Shown here one piece after another: positions 24,935 to 35,797 of a stretch of DNA of 64,000 bases (positions within the stretch are counted from its first letter, which is position 1; each line of letters begins with the position of its first letter). The notes under the pieces were generated by a model. That model made no database searches. It had not been told where the DNA came from and saw only the letters and a list, made by a program, of their open reading frames with translations. Source of the stretch: Paratinospora sagittata (Eukaryota > Streptophyta > Magnoliopsida > Ranunculales > Menispermaceae); the NCBI GenBank assembly GCA_035771175.1, contig CM069593.1, positions 38,534,741 to 38,598,740 of the forward strand, written 5' to 3'. The position numbers and the translations under genes were made by a program.

Positions 24935-27900
24935 TATTTCTGTTTAATTGTTTCTTCTAGTTCCCAAGTTGTTTCCTCTACTCCGTGGTGATCTTAGAGT
25001 ACTTTTACAAGTGGAATGCTACGTCGCCTCAGTTCTTGAGTTCTTTTTATCCAGAATTTGTATTGCTCTCTCTTGATATTTGTTTCCTTCGTCAACCCAA
25101 ACTTCGACCAGAGGGATGATATATGAAGGATTAGGACAATACTTTCGAAGTATGGACACATGAAAACGTCATGAACTTTAGACATGGATGGGGAAAAAGA
25201 TAGTCGATAGGCTGGTTTGTCAATACGTTCAACGATCTAAAATGGGTCGATATATCGTGGGGAGAGCTTTCCTTTGATCCCGAAGCGTTTGACACCTCTT
25301 GTAGGCTGAACTTTTAGAAAAACCAAGTCGCCCTTGTCAAATTCTAGTGGTTGTCTCCGCTTGTCGGCATAGCTCTTCTGTCAACTTTGTGCTACACGAA
25401 GTCGCTCCTTTACTAGTGTGATCTTCTCAGAAGTCTCTTGAACTAGTTCTGGCCTCAATTGCGGTCGATCTATCATGTCTAACCAGCATACCAAAGATCT
25501 GCAAGGGCAACCATAGAGAGCCTCATTTGGTGCCATGTCGATACTGGTTTGGTAGTTATTTTTGTATGCAAACTCAGCCAAATATAAGTGTTTTGCCCAT
25601 CCGCCATGAAAGTCCAAAATGCAACATCGTAACATGTCCTCCAAGATTTGAATTAAACGCTCCGACTACCCGTCAGTCTGTGGATGGAAAGTTGTGCTCA
25701 TGGTAATCTTGGAGCCCATTTTACTCTGGAAGCTTTGCCAAAATTTTGATGTGAATCGAGGGTCTCGATCAAAGACGATCGTGAGTGGTATGCCATAGAG
25801 GCGTACGATCTCTCTTTCATACAATTCGGCTAGCTTGGCGAGGTTACCCGTGAACTTTATTGGTAAAAAATGTGTAGGCTTTGTAAGTCTGTAAATGATG
25901 ACCCAGATTGCATCATGTCTTTTATTATTTCGAGGTAAGGCCGTAACAAAATCCATTGCAATGTTATCCCACTTTCATTCTCTAATAGGTAAAGGATGAA
26001 GAAGTCTGGAAGGAAGTCTGCGTTCTGCCTTAACTTGTTGGCACATGAGACATCGAGCAACGAAGTCTGCAATAGCCTTCTTCATACCAGAGAACAAGAA
26101 TTGTCGTTTGACTTCTTTGTACATCTTGTCTCCCCTAGGATGCATAGCAAACCTCGAGCAATGCATTTCAGTGAGCACTTCTTTCCGAACTTCAGGATCG
26201 TTTGATAGGCAAAGACGTTTTTTTGTAGAAAACTGCCCCGTCATCAGAGACCGACCAGTGAGGAAGGTCTTGTCTGCTGAGTAGAAGTTCTCTTTTCTCC
26301 ATTAACATGGGGTCGTTGGCTTGAGCTGTTGAAAATTTTCAAATAAGCTCAGAGTTGGCTGATAATTGATAGAGTTGTGATCTTCCTCCCTCCTCGATGA
26401 GCTGTAAGTTAAAATTCTCCATCTCTGTAGCCAACTTCCCCATTTCAAAGTTAAGAGTACAAGCAACATAAGATTTTCTACTCAGGGCATCAGCTAGAAC
26501 GTTGGCTTTTCCCAGATGGTATTGGAGCTAAAAGTCATAATCTTTCAAAAATTCCAACCATCGTCTTTGGCGGAGGTTTAGGTCTCTCTAAGTGTAGATG
26601 TTCTTGAGACTTTTGTGATCCGAGAAAACCTCAAACCGTTCACCGCATTGGTAGTGACGTCATAACTTTAGTGCGAATACAACAACTGCATGTTCTAAGT
26701 CATGCGTTGGGTAATTTTCCTCATGAATCTTTAGTTGCCTAAAAACATATGCAACAACTTGGCCTTCTTGCATTAGTACTGCACCTAAGCCTTGGAGAGA
26801 GGCGTCGGTGTATAGTAAAAATGCAACTCCATTTCTTCGAGTGATTAGTACCGGTGCTGTCATGAGGCACTTTTTCAATTCTTGAAATGACAATTCACAG
26901 GCGGGATTCCAGATGAATCGTACGCATTTCTAAGTGAGTTTGGTCATAGGTTCAACAATCTTGGAGAAGTCCTTCATGAAACGTCTGTAGTAGCTATCCA
27001 AACCAAGAAAACTCCGGATTTGAGTAACTGTGGTAGGCTGCTTCCAGTTTAAAATCGTTTCAACCTTTGAAGGATCCACTTCAATGCCATTGCCTGAAAC
27101 CACATGACCTAAGAATTGAACTTTTTTTGCCCAAAATTTGCACTTACTCGACTATGCATACAACTGATGGCTTCTTAAGGTCTGGAGGAAAATCCTCAGA
27201 TGTATCTTATGGTCTTCCTTAGTTGAAGAATATATCAAGATATCATCTACAAAGACCACCACAAATCTGTCTAAATATGGTCCAAATCCATGAACGTTGC
27301 AGGTGCATTTGTTAGACCGAACAGCATGACTAAGAACTTGTAATGACCGTACCGAGTTCTGAAAGTCGTTTTATTTATGTCTGAATCTCTGATCCAGAGT
27401 CGATGATAGTTGAATCGTAAATCAATCTTAAAGAAGTATTTGACATCTCTAATTTGGTCAAACAAGTCATCGATCCTAGGCAATAGGTATTTGTTCTTGA
27501 TGGTCACGTTATTTAGCTTGCGATAGTCGATGCAAAGCCGTAACGAACCATCCTTTTTGCGAACGAACAGAACTGGAGCGCCCCAGGATGATGAACTTTT
27601 TCTGATGAAGCCAGTACTCTCCAATTCCTTCAGTTGTTTGTCCAACTTAACCAGCTCGACATTAGACATTATGTATGGTGGGTTCAGTCCCTAGTATGAT
27701 TTTGATCTCAAAATTGAATTCTCGAACTGGAGGTAGACCAGGAAGGTCATTTAAAAAAATTGCTGGAAATTCAGATATAACCGAGATATTATGTACTTCG
27801 AGATAGTACAGTGATGACGATTCATTGTCATCGCCAAGGGACAGGGCTCGAAGCTGTGCCTTGAAGAGTGCCACAGTCGAGTTGTGTATCCATTTTCGCA

Positions 27901-28246
27901 TTCCCTGAATTTTGACAAACTCCCCAGTGGGCAAGGTTAATTGAACTTGCTTATTCAAACAATCGATTTTAGCATTCAGTGGTGCGAGCCAATCCATGCC
28001 GAGGATGATATCGAAGTCTTCTATGTTCATCACGAGGAAATCTGCATAAATTATCTCTTCTGACATTCGAAGTTCACATCTAGAACACTTCAATTTCACG
28101 TCAGTACCAGATCCTAATGGTGTTGAGACATAGATTGTGATGTATGTGGGTTCAGGTTGCAACCCCAAATGCCTTACCAATGTAGAAGATATAAAGGAGT
28201 GCGTAGCACCCGAATCAAACAAGACATCCACCATTGTATTGAACAA
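24935..28246 (-). pseudogene. Chromovirus pol: protease, RT, RNase H, integrase, chromodomain-like end
   Basis: Protease: LFDSGATHSFIS near 28220-28190, with ILGMDWL further on. [42 protein letters not shown], then FVDD catalytic residues at about 27256-27239. RNase [16 protein letters not shown] at about 26815. Integrase zinc region: HCSRF...H...CLMCQQVKAE at 26180-26010. Core: DRDPRFTSKFW and HPQTDG, but the first catalytic Asp is Tyr (VIIYRLTK; TAC at 25893-25891). C-terminal part: FDKGDLVFLKV, ILDKK, RRRSIPLVKVL, then WELEE near 24970, the chromodomain-type ending of Tekay/Del elements. Several stops and frame changes (about 28265, 27275, 26930, 25665 and 25200) kill the frame. Confidence 0.82.
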
Positions 28247-28263
28247 GGAAAATGTACGTTCGA

Positions 28264-30150
28264 CTACATTGTTGTCTTGGAGGGGTTGTTAAGCGACAAC
28301 AAACGTTCTGCCCTATTGCCTTTGCCCCTGGTTCTGCCTAGTTGGGCGTTAGCAGTAGGTGGGGCTTGTTGGACTGGGACTGCGGGAACTGGCTGCCGTA
28401 GTTGTGAATGGTAGGGACAGAGACTTTTTACATGGCCCTGCTGGTCGCAGTTGAAACAAGTCAGCCTTTGATGCTGAGGCGCTTGTTGTTGGTTCTGTTG
28501 GCCGTACTGATTGTGGTGTTGTTGGCCACCACCTCTGCTATTGCCATTGCGGCGGTCACCCGTGCCATTGCGGCCTCCTCTGTTATGATTATGAAAACCT
28601 TGATGACCAGGGTTAGAAGTTTCAGCCGCAGATGTTGTAGCCTCATGCTTTTGCACGGGGGCTGAGAGGGCTGGGTTTTGATTAAAATAGGGCTTCTTCT
28701 TGTTGCCCTGTTAGGAAAATGTTGAAGGTCATTTTCCCCTATTCTTTTTTTGTTCTTGCTCTATTTTCTCTTGCTCAAAATTCATGGCCATATTGACAAG
28801 CTCCCTGTAATTCTTGAGATTCAAGATTGACAGGGCCTGTCGAATGTCTGGACGTAGGCCATTATAGAATTTCTCGGCCTTATCTCGCTCCGTTGAGATG
28901 GTGAAGAGAGAGAAGACCGACAATTCCTTGAACCTGACAGCATACTCTCGGACTGTCATGCTGCCCTGATAGAGCCTGGCAAACTCCTGGCGTCTTTGTC
29001 TCTTCACTGCACCAGGGAAGTATTCGCCAATAAACAGTGACTCAAACTCTAGCCAAGTCATGTCTGTTGCGTTGACCCTTGGGTCTTCTGTCACGCCTGG
29101 GTTGCACACAGTGCCCCTTACCCAGGGTGATGAGTACCCCAATCTCCAGGGCGTACTCCAGCCATTTTGGACCCATAATATTGTCCCATCTCGGCCAGCC
29201 ACGCCACACAAGGACGCCGGTCACCGAGATCAGACTCCTTAAGGGAGGTCTCGAGTTCGATTCTGGGGGAGGCCCAGTACTATTCATGAATAGTATCGGA
29301 CAAATGATCTCGGTGACCGGCGTCCTTGTGTGGCGTGGCTGGCCGAGATGGGACAATATTATGGGTTCATAATGGCTGGAGTACGCCCTGGAGATTGGGG
29401 TACTCATCACCCTGGGTAGGGGGCACTGTGTGCAACCCAGGCGTGACAAAAAGGCCTTACATAAGGCTCCCTACCCAGGGTGATAAGTACCCTCGCAGTG
29501 GGACAAATGATCTCAGTGACCGAGGTCCTTGTGTGGCGTGGCTGGCCGAGATGGGACAATATTATGGGATCCATAATGGCTGGAGTATGCCCTGCGATGG
29601 TACTTATCACCCTGGGTAGGGGGCACTGTGTTCAACCCGGGCGTGACATCTTCCTTCACTGTTATCCACCAAGTGTTAGCTCCACCAACAAATTGGTAAG
29701 AAGCTAGTGGAATTTTTTGACCCTCGTCGACTCTCATGGCCTCAAGAGCTTTCTTCAACTCATCAAGCCATTTATGCGCTTCATCCGCATCAATGGTGCC
29801 AGCAAAGGTAAAGGGTTGTAACCTCTTATACTTCGTGATCTGGTCGGTTTGGTTCTCTAACCCAGATCGAACAGGTGCTTATACAGTGATCACCTAGTTG
29901 GCCGCAGTCTCATGGGCGCCTTTTGTACAGTCACTTTCATCACTTCAATGAATCCGGCAAAAAAGTGTTTCATGCTTGGAGGCATGACAAAGGGTGCGGG
30001 TTGAGGTGGCACTACCTGCCCAGAAGTAGTGGCAGTGTCGTGTGTGGCCTGCTCTGTTCTAGGAGGTGGCGGTTCCTAATTTTGTGTCTCAGGAGGTGCC
30101 TCCTCTGCTGGACGGACTGTACGTGGCCTTCCTTTTTTTCTGGTTTGCAT
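28264..30150 (-). pseudogene. Chromovirus gag, interrupted by a foldback insertion
   Basis: The start is at 30150 (MQTRKKGRPRTVRP, a basic opening usual for Tekay gags). The capsid region is seen as LASYQFVGGANTWW near 29690 and, beyond the insertion, MTWLEFESLFIGEYFP and RRQEFARLYQGSMTVREY at 29060-28900. A CCHC zinc knuckle (CFNCDQQGHVKSLC) is at about 28458-28415, followed by a Gln/Pro-rich stretch. The frame is broken by a stop near 30077, others around 29850, the 560-bp insertion at 29089-29648, and a frame change into protease near 28265. Gag would form the virus-like particle. Confidence 0.78.
29089..29648. mobile_element. 560-bp foldback insertion in gag, TSD TCTTC
   Basis: The termini are inverted: TGTCACGCCTGGGTTG at the left, CAACCCGGGCGTGACA at the right. 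TCTTC at 29084-29088 is repeated at 29649-29653. Inside, unit A (29089-29232) is the reverse complement of A' (29304-29448) around a 71-base loop, and a further copy of A' lies at 29508-29648. A short internal hairpin pairs 29471-29491 with 29598-29619. The TG...CA ends and 5-bp duplication recall LTR-type integration, but there is no clear primer site or purine tract and no coding capacity. Class unknown; possibly a non-autonomous rearranged LTR derivative. It splits gag cleanly: the reading phase agrees on both sides once one TSD is counted. Confidence 0.75.
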
Positions 30151-31041
30151 TTTCTCATTGGCAAGGAGAAAATAAAACTTTGTTTTAGGAAACGTAGCCA
30201 AGTATAGTGATATGATATTCTCAGCAATAAGTTCGAGAGTTCTGCAGTTATAAAACCACCTATTTTTCTAGGTATGGTGTAAGGTTTTGGTGAGGAATCA
30301 AAGAATCTTATGTACCTCGTATGTTTGGCCATGGTATAAAACAAGGTTAGAGTATTTATATAATAAGTATAAATTTTTGAAGGTATTTCATATGTTTTGG
30401 TTCTGGTTTTGTGAACATACATACATATTTGAAAATTCATACGAGTCATAGAGATTCTAAGATTAACCTCGGTAAATATCTTGGTCTATCATTCTATCGC
30501 ATTCTTATGTGTTCAAACTCTTTCCCTTAGTCTTTTCGACTATTATTCAAATTTGTGTGTCCCATACCACATGAATTTGGTAATAAGGGGTTCAACCAAA
30601 TTAATTTGTATGAACACGGTCTCTACAAAACATCGACTGGAGAGGGGTTCACTAATAGTATCGTCCAAGTTTACTCGTCTCATACCGTGTAAACTTCGTG
30701 ATAATGTTAGTAATTCAACTTTTTCCAGATGTTTTTCCACACAAGGTCGTGGGTTTTCTTACTTCCATGTTTTATTTGGTATTTTTCAATTTTGTTGTGT
30801 CTCATACCACTTCAAAGTTAGTGATACAAAAGAAAGAATGGTTGTAAGTTGGCCTACCAAACATAGTCTCAAACAAAACATTTCATTCATAATAAAAAAT
30901 GTTACAATGCCAGTGATTTTCCTAATTTCCCTGCCTACTATTCCGCCTAGATCTCCTGCTAGTTGCGGAGTGACTACTAGAAGAATGTTGAGGGGCGTTT
31001 TGGCTTTCTTCTATGGTTTGTATACGATTCATTAAAGCCTT
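30151..31041 (-). other. Non-coding spacer between extra ORF and gag of the chromovirus
   Basis: No coding region is supported. A motif built on 'tcataccacnt...agtta/ggtaata' occurs three times about 120 bases apart (30555-30585, 30673-30703 and 30795-30825). Confidence 0.5.
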
Positions 31042-32544
31042 CTAATCCTCACGCATCAACAAAACGAGACACCAAAAATTATAACTGGTCAAATGGGTTA
31101 GTCGATTGTTCCCTCGGGAGAGGGTAGGCAGATTGTCCCATCGACGGATGGTTGGCCGGCTGAGCATAGGTGGAGGGTAGGCTGTAGGCATTGTTAAAAA
31201 ATAATTGTCAGATGGTTGACCAATTGGTGGAAGGTAGGTTGTAGGCATTGTTAAAAAAAATTGGCCAGTTGGTTGACCCATAGGTGGGGGGTAGTTGGTT
31301 TGATAATATGAGGATTCCCTAACTGGGACTTCTTGGAAGGTCAGATTTGCTTGAGTCAAAAAATCTTGAAAAAGTGGACTCATCGGAATATCCTGTCTTC
31401 CGAAGTTTGGTGCCGCCCAATTTTGTTGTGGTTGGTTCATAGGGAATTGTGGAGTCGGCTGGTAGGGTACCTCTTGAGTTGGAAACCCTTGTTCGTCTTG
31501 ATTTGGTTGGGGTTGCTCAAAGTTCCCCTACGGGTTCCCAAAGAGTTCTTCCTCTGTGACATAATGTTGATTGGGTTATTCATTATTTAAGGTTGGGTTC
31601 GTTTCAGTGTTCTGACTTGCTTCATTATTTGGTGCTTCCCTGGTAGGAATCTTGCGCCGGCTCTTTCGCCGTCTACACTCAGTGTTATCACTAGCCATTC
31701 CGCAATTTTCCTCTGAAGTAGCGCCAAATAATTCCTCATCCATCACTCCTCCTTTTGTGTTGAAAGTTTTGGAATAGGAGGATAGTGCAACAGCTTTAGT
31801 AATATGTATTGAAGATTCATCAAAGGTATTGATGTTTGCCTCGTTTAGTATCTTCATGATTAAGGCGCCATAGCCAATGTATTTATTTTTTGTAGGGTCT
31901 TGGATTACCCTTGACATTTGCTGGACAATGATGTGAGGTAGGGAGGTTGAAATTTCTTCCTCTAAGCAGTAGAGGACAAGGAGTTGAACTCTTAACATTG
32001 AACCTCTAGTCACCACTTCCGGCAAGATGTTGTCGACTACAACCTTCCCAAGGCCTGCAAGGGTTGGTTTTAAGAGGTTATTTGAGAGGCGGGTGTATGT
32101 CTTATTGATGTATGGATCCTGAGTGAGAGAGGTGAACAAATGTTCATTCGATTCAGCAATTTCTACAACAACTTGGTATTCATGTGGATCAATGATCTTG
32201 TTTCCAATTGGGATTTCCATTAGTTGCGAGATAGTTTTGACACTGATAGAAATTTTTACTCCCCTGATCAATGTTTTCAAGACAGGGCTGATTCCCTCCT
32301 CCTAGAGTCTCACAATATTCATGTTTTCATAGAATAACTTTACCAAGTTAAAGGAGACAAAACCCTCAACATTTGTTATATTCAGCCACCCCAGCTTTGC
32401 GAGTTTGTCGTGAAGATTAGGACGGAAGCGAGGATTTTTCATGTCGATACTCCTCATTAATACAACCTTCCGTTTGTAAAGTTCCGTAAGTCTTGTGAAA
32501 ACTTGTTCCCGACTACTGAAAGTTGTTCCTTCACTAGAGGCCAT
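31042..32544 (-). pseudogene. Extra ORF between 5' LTR and gag (putative plant transposon protein-like)
   Basis: One frame of about 500 codons starts at 32544 (MASSEGTTFSSREQVFTRL) and ends at 31042. It is broken by only three in-phase stops (at 32302, 31576 and about 31528). The first 180 residues have the layout I know from PF20167-type 'putative plant transposon protein' domains: an N-terminal helix (VFTRLTELYKRKVVLMRS), LAKLGWLNI, LVKLFYENM, then LIRGVKISISVKTISQLMEI. A basic stretch (ECRRRKSRRKIPTRE) follows. The C-terminal third is Gln/Pro/Asn-rich, with repeats around 'PPPMGQPTGQFFLTMPTTY'. It lies only ~240 bases from the primer site, so it would be the first frame on the transcript. 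Function unknown. Confidence 0.6.
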
Positions 32545-32764
32545 TATCTTGTTGAAAGGAAGATAAAATTTGTGAAGTACATAAAATATATTCCTAACAT
32601 TTTTAAGATTTATGTTTTGCCCGTTGGGCAATATTTTATATTTTCCTTTTGATGTTTATGCCATCATATCATCTAAATTTTTCATTAGCAACAGGTTATA
32701 TATATATATCTAATATAAAGTTTTCTTCTCCTAATTGGTGAGTTTGGACAGGCCGTAGACCTTT

Positions 32765-32782
32765 CTCTCTGATACTAGTAAA
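32765..32782 (-). other. Primer binding site of the chromovirus (tRNA-iMet type)
   Basis: Directly beside the 5' LTR, minus reads TTTACTAGTATCAGAGAG. This resembles the plant initiator-tRNA-Met site TGGTATCAGAGC with one mismatch in TAGTATCAGAG. Confidence 0.7.
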
Positions 32783-33844
32783 TGTCACACCTCGCACGGA
32801 CGTGCCTAAACCAGCGGAACACTCACAGGCGGGGCGCGAATGCATTATAACAGTTACCGAATGCTCAGGAACACATTTGAGTACAAATCTGATTTCATTA
32901 ATTTTAGAATATATTTTTGGACAAAATTTAATTGAGGGAACATCCTTCCAAAATCTCCCTAACAAATAAGCAAGGGGTACAAAATGAGGGCCCAAAACAC
33001 CTCCACCCAATCCACCCTAGTCTCCGGTAAAAATGGTTAACAACAGAGTGAGCTATTGCCCAGTGGGTAAAATAGTTCGTGAATATGACAATAAATAAAG
33101 AAGTCTTCATAATCAAACATCACATATACACAACATAGCATCGTAAACAGTACAACGTGACTCAACAAGAATGTATACATGACACCGTCTCGTAATGATT
33201 CGGTGATCATTCATCGCCCTGGGTTCACGTACAGATGTCCATCCCCACGTAATCCTGTGTTCTCATTGTACGTCCCTCCCCAAGGGAAACATCGATAATA
33301 GTGAGCACTGCTCCAATAACTATTTCATAGATGGCAAACCACTTACGTCCCTAGGTGGTTATGTATGATGACTATGCATGTGCAGGTCCGGTCTTTACTA
33401 ATACTAAACAGGATTTGGCAACGTTTGGTGATACCAATCAGGGTCGGCATCACCACGTGTTGTTAGGATGTCCAGTATCACTTGTACAAGCAAATAGCTT
33501 TCAAATAAGACCAACCAGAGTAGTCTCCAGTCAAAAAGTGGGACACAAGGTCCGCTTAAATACCATGTCTATTCACAAGACCAAGTCTGGTTGAGTCAAA
33601 TTGACTACTAATCCGACATAGTAACAGTGTAATACATGGACTCCAAATATAAAGGCATAAGTATGGTATGTATGAACATTATACGCAATAATGCAGTGTA
33701 AATGAATAATAGACATAATGATAAATGAATGAAAACTTTATTAAAATTCATAAGACACGCAAACCTATGTTTCGTTCCCCACCTTCAGATAAAACTTCTT
33801 GCAAAATCTGGCGCTTCTTCCCGAGCAGAGAGGGAAAGAGTCTC

Positions 33845-33881
<37 letters not shown>

Positions 33882-34011
33882 GGGATGAGTGGTGTGAGAA
33901 ATGAGGAGGAAAGGGGTTCATTTTATAGCAACTAGCCCGAACGTTCGGGCACTGACCCGAACGTCAAGTTATTTATTTTTATTTATTTTTGTGTAAATCG
34001 GAGGTATTACA
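32783..34011 (-). repeat. 5' LTR of the chromovirus
   Basis: It spans TGTCACACCTCG to GGAGGTATTACA on + (1229 bases) and matches 22946-24260 apart from substitutions and indels. It contains a (GA)n run at about 33849-33878. Confidence 0.85.
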
Positions 34012-35172
34012 ACTTTATAACAGTATAGACCTCGGTCAATAATGAACGAAGTCTTTTCCTCATCTCGGTGATACATCATGATCTAGTTGTACCCTGAGTA
34101 TGCATCCATGAAACTGAGGAGCTCATGACATGTTGTGTCATCGACGAGCTAATCTATCCTTGGGAGTGGAAAACTATCCTTCGAGCATGCTTTGTTCAGA
34201 TCTGTGAAGTCAACACAAGTCTTTCATTTCCCTTTTGGCTTTTTCACCATCACGACATTGGCTAGCCAGTCCAGGTATGACACTTCTCGAATAAACTAAG
34301 CTCGGATGAGCTTGTCGACCTTTTTTCTGAGGGCTTGGGCCCATTCCGCGCTCAAAACTCTTCTCTTTTGTCGTATTGGTGTCGCCTTATGATCTGTGTT
34401 GAGACGGTGAACAATCACACTAAAGGAGATACCTGACATGTCATCATGAGACCATGCAAAGATGTTTTTGAACTCCTTCAATACTCGGATGATCTGGTCT
34501 ACCAACTCCGAGCCCATTCCGACTCCAACTTTAACTATTTTTGTTGGATCTTCAGTGATAAAGACCTCTCTCCATTCATCCTAAGCTTCGAGATTGGGAG
34601 TATTTTCCCTTGGGTCCAAGTTGTGATTAGGGACGACATCGACCTACATGAGTTTTTCCTTGGCAGGTAGGAAGCTCGGCCCACCAAAGTTCTTGCTCTT
34701 CATTACCACTGCGTAGCATTCTCTCGATTCCTTCTGGCTTCCTCTTACCACATCTACCCTGTACTCAGCTTGAAACTTGAGCACGAGGTGGTACGTGGAC
34801 ACCACAGCTTTTAGTTCATTGAGGAGAGGTTGACCCACGATAGTGTTGTAGGTGGAGGAACCTTTCACAACGAGGAATTCCACCATGATCGTGGTTTTGT
34901 GTTCCTCTTCTCCTACTGTGACCGGGAAGACGATTCTTCCCTCTGGCATTATTCCATCCCCTGTAAATTCTATTAACGGAACGTCGAACGGGGTGAAATG
35001 AGCTTTCATAAGCCCTAACTTCTCGAACGCTGGCCAATAAAGGATATCCGTCGAGCTCCCATTGTTGACAAATATTCGATGGACTTTGTAGTTCGCCACG
35101 TCCATTGTCACCACCAAAACGTCGGCGTGAGGTTGACATATGTCCCGAGCTTCTTCCGGATTGAAGCTCTCA
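34012..35172 (-). pseudogene. TAT pol, 5' part: protease and start of RT
   Basis: Minus reads a TAT-type protease (ARDICQPHADVLVVTMDVAN, IFVNNGSSTDILYW, FTGDGIMPEGRIVFPV, STYNTIVGQPLLNELKAV) from 35172 to about 34644. RT then begins near 34517 (NIFAWSHDDMSGI, IVHRLNTDHKATPIRQKRR) and reaches FTDLNKA and SFMDAYSGYN before the chromovirus insertion at 34011. RT resumes at 22945. The protease motif is N-G-S rather than D-G/N-S in the usual place. Frame changes and stops occur between 34640 and 34020. Confidence 0.72.
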
Positions 35173-35797
35173 TATTGAAGGTCGACCCATAATGGCTTTT
35201 CTTTCGGATTCACCTTCACCCGGATTCCTCTTCGCAAGGGTTTGGAAACATCAATTTTGACCCTCAACCTTAGAGTATTACCCTAATATTTCCCGCCTTG
35301 GTTGTCTCCCATTTCCACAAATTCTCCAATGGTGTTCCCGATCAGAGTTCCTACCTCCTTTGTCATGAAGATAAGGGGTAGGTTATGAACCTACACCCAA
35401 AATTTGACTTTTTTCAGTTTAGCTTCACATGGTCACAAGGATTCATTAACTTCACCCAGCTTAGCCAAAGCTCGGTTGAAATGTCACGGTTCATTTTCCA
35501 CCACTCTCCTCTTGTCAACGACGTGACTGAACTGAACCAGAAACGGTCCGAGCCAACTTCAAAAATGTTGATCTCTCTTCTAGGGGACCAAACTTGTTGC
35601 ATTGTTTTCTTAAATGCTTCTTTATTGAACCGGCGAGTAGAGAAAACTTTAGCAAGGAGACACATCTTTAGATCTTCTGATTTTTGAGGTTTTGTGCCCA
35701 AGAGGTCAACCACCAACTTTGATTCATCCTTCATGATGGAAAAGGATTTCCACAGGCTTTCCACCCCTTCCTCCATTTTACCCCAGAAAGATTGCAC
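35165..35797 (-). pseudogene. LINE ORF1 fragment (DUF4283 type), joined in frame to TAT protease
   Basis: Minus reads a DUF4283-type domain typical of plant L1 ORF1: MCLLAKVFSTRRFNKEAFKK, TMQQVWSPRREINIFEVGSD, FWFSSV. After a frame change near 35410 (WVQVHNLPL-like sequence in another frame) it ends with KIDVSKPLRRGIRVKVNPKE and PLWVDLQYE. In full LINE ORF1 a zinc knuckle would follow. Instead the same frame goes straight into TAT protease (SFNPEEARDIC). The junction is at about 35172. This is a fossil fusion; no function is claimed. Confidence 0.65.

Larger units (their letters stand above)
22946..34011 (-). mobile_element. Tekay-like chromovirus (Ty3/Gypsy), full length, with 5-bp target duplication ACTTT
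   Basis: LTRs are at 22946-24260 (3') and 32783-34011 (5'); on minus both start TGTAATACC and end GGTGTGACA. ACTTT at 22941-22945 is repeated at 34012-34016. A tRNA-iMet-like primer site lies beside the 5' LTR and a purine tract beside the 3' LTR. Coding order on minus: extra ORF (32544-31042), gag (30150-28264), protease, RT, RNase H, integrase with chromodomain-like end (28246-24940). The insertion splits RT of the TAT element. Stops, frame changes and a changed integrase residue show it can no longer move itself. The 1315- and 1229-base LTRs differ by indels and substitutions, so it is not recent. Confidence 0.85.
13605..35172 (-). mobile_element. Degenerate TAT/Retand-type Ty3/Gypsy element carrying two nested insertions
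   Basis: Order on the minus strand: protease, RT, RNase H, integrase (35172 down to 20345), then an antisense accessory gene on + (17514-19644), polypurine tract and 3' LTR (14468-13605). An antisense accessory ORF between pol and the 3' LTR is a known trait of TAT/Retand elements. Gag and the 5' LTR are missing: at about 35172 the protease frame joins LINE ORF1 sequence. RT is split by the chromovirus at 22946-34011; the spacer before the accessory ORF is split by the solo LTR at 14826-17421. Many stops and frame changes mark it as dead. Confidence 0.8.
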
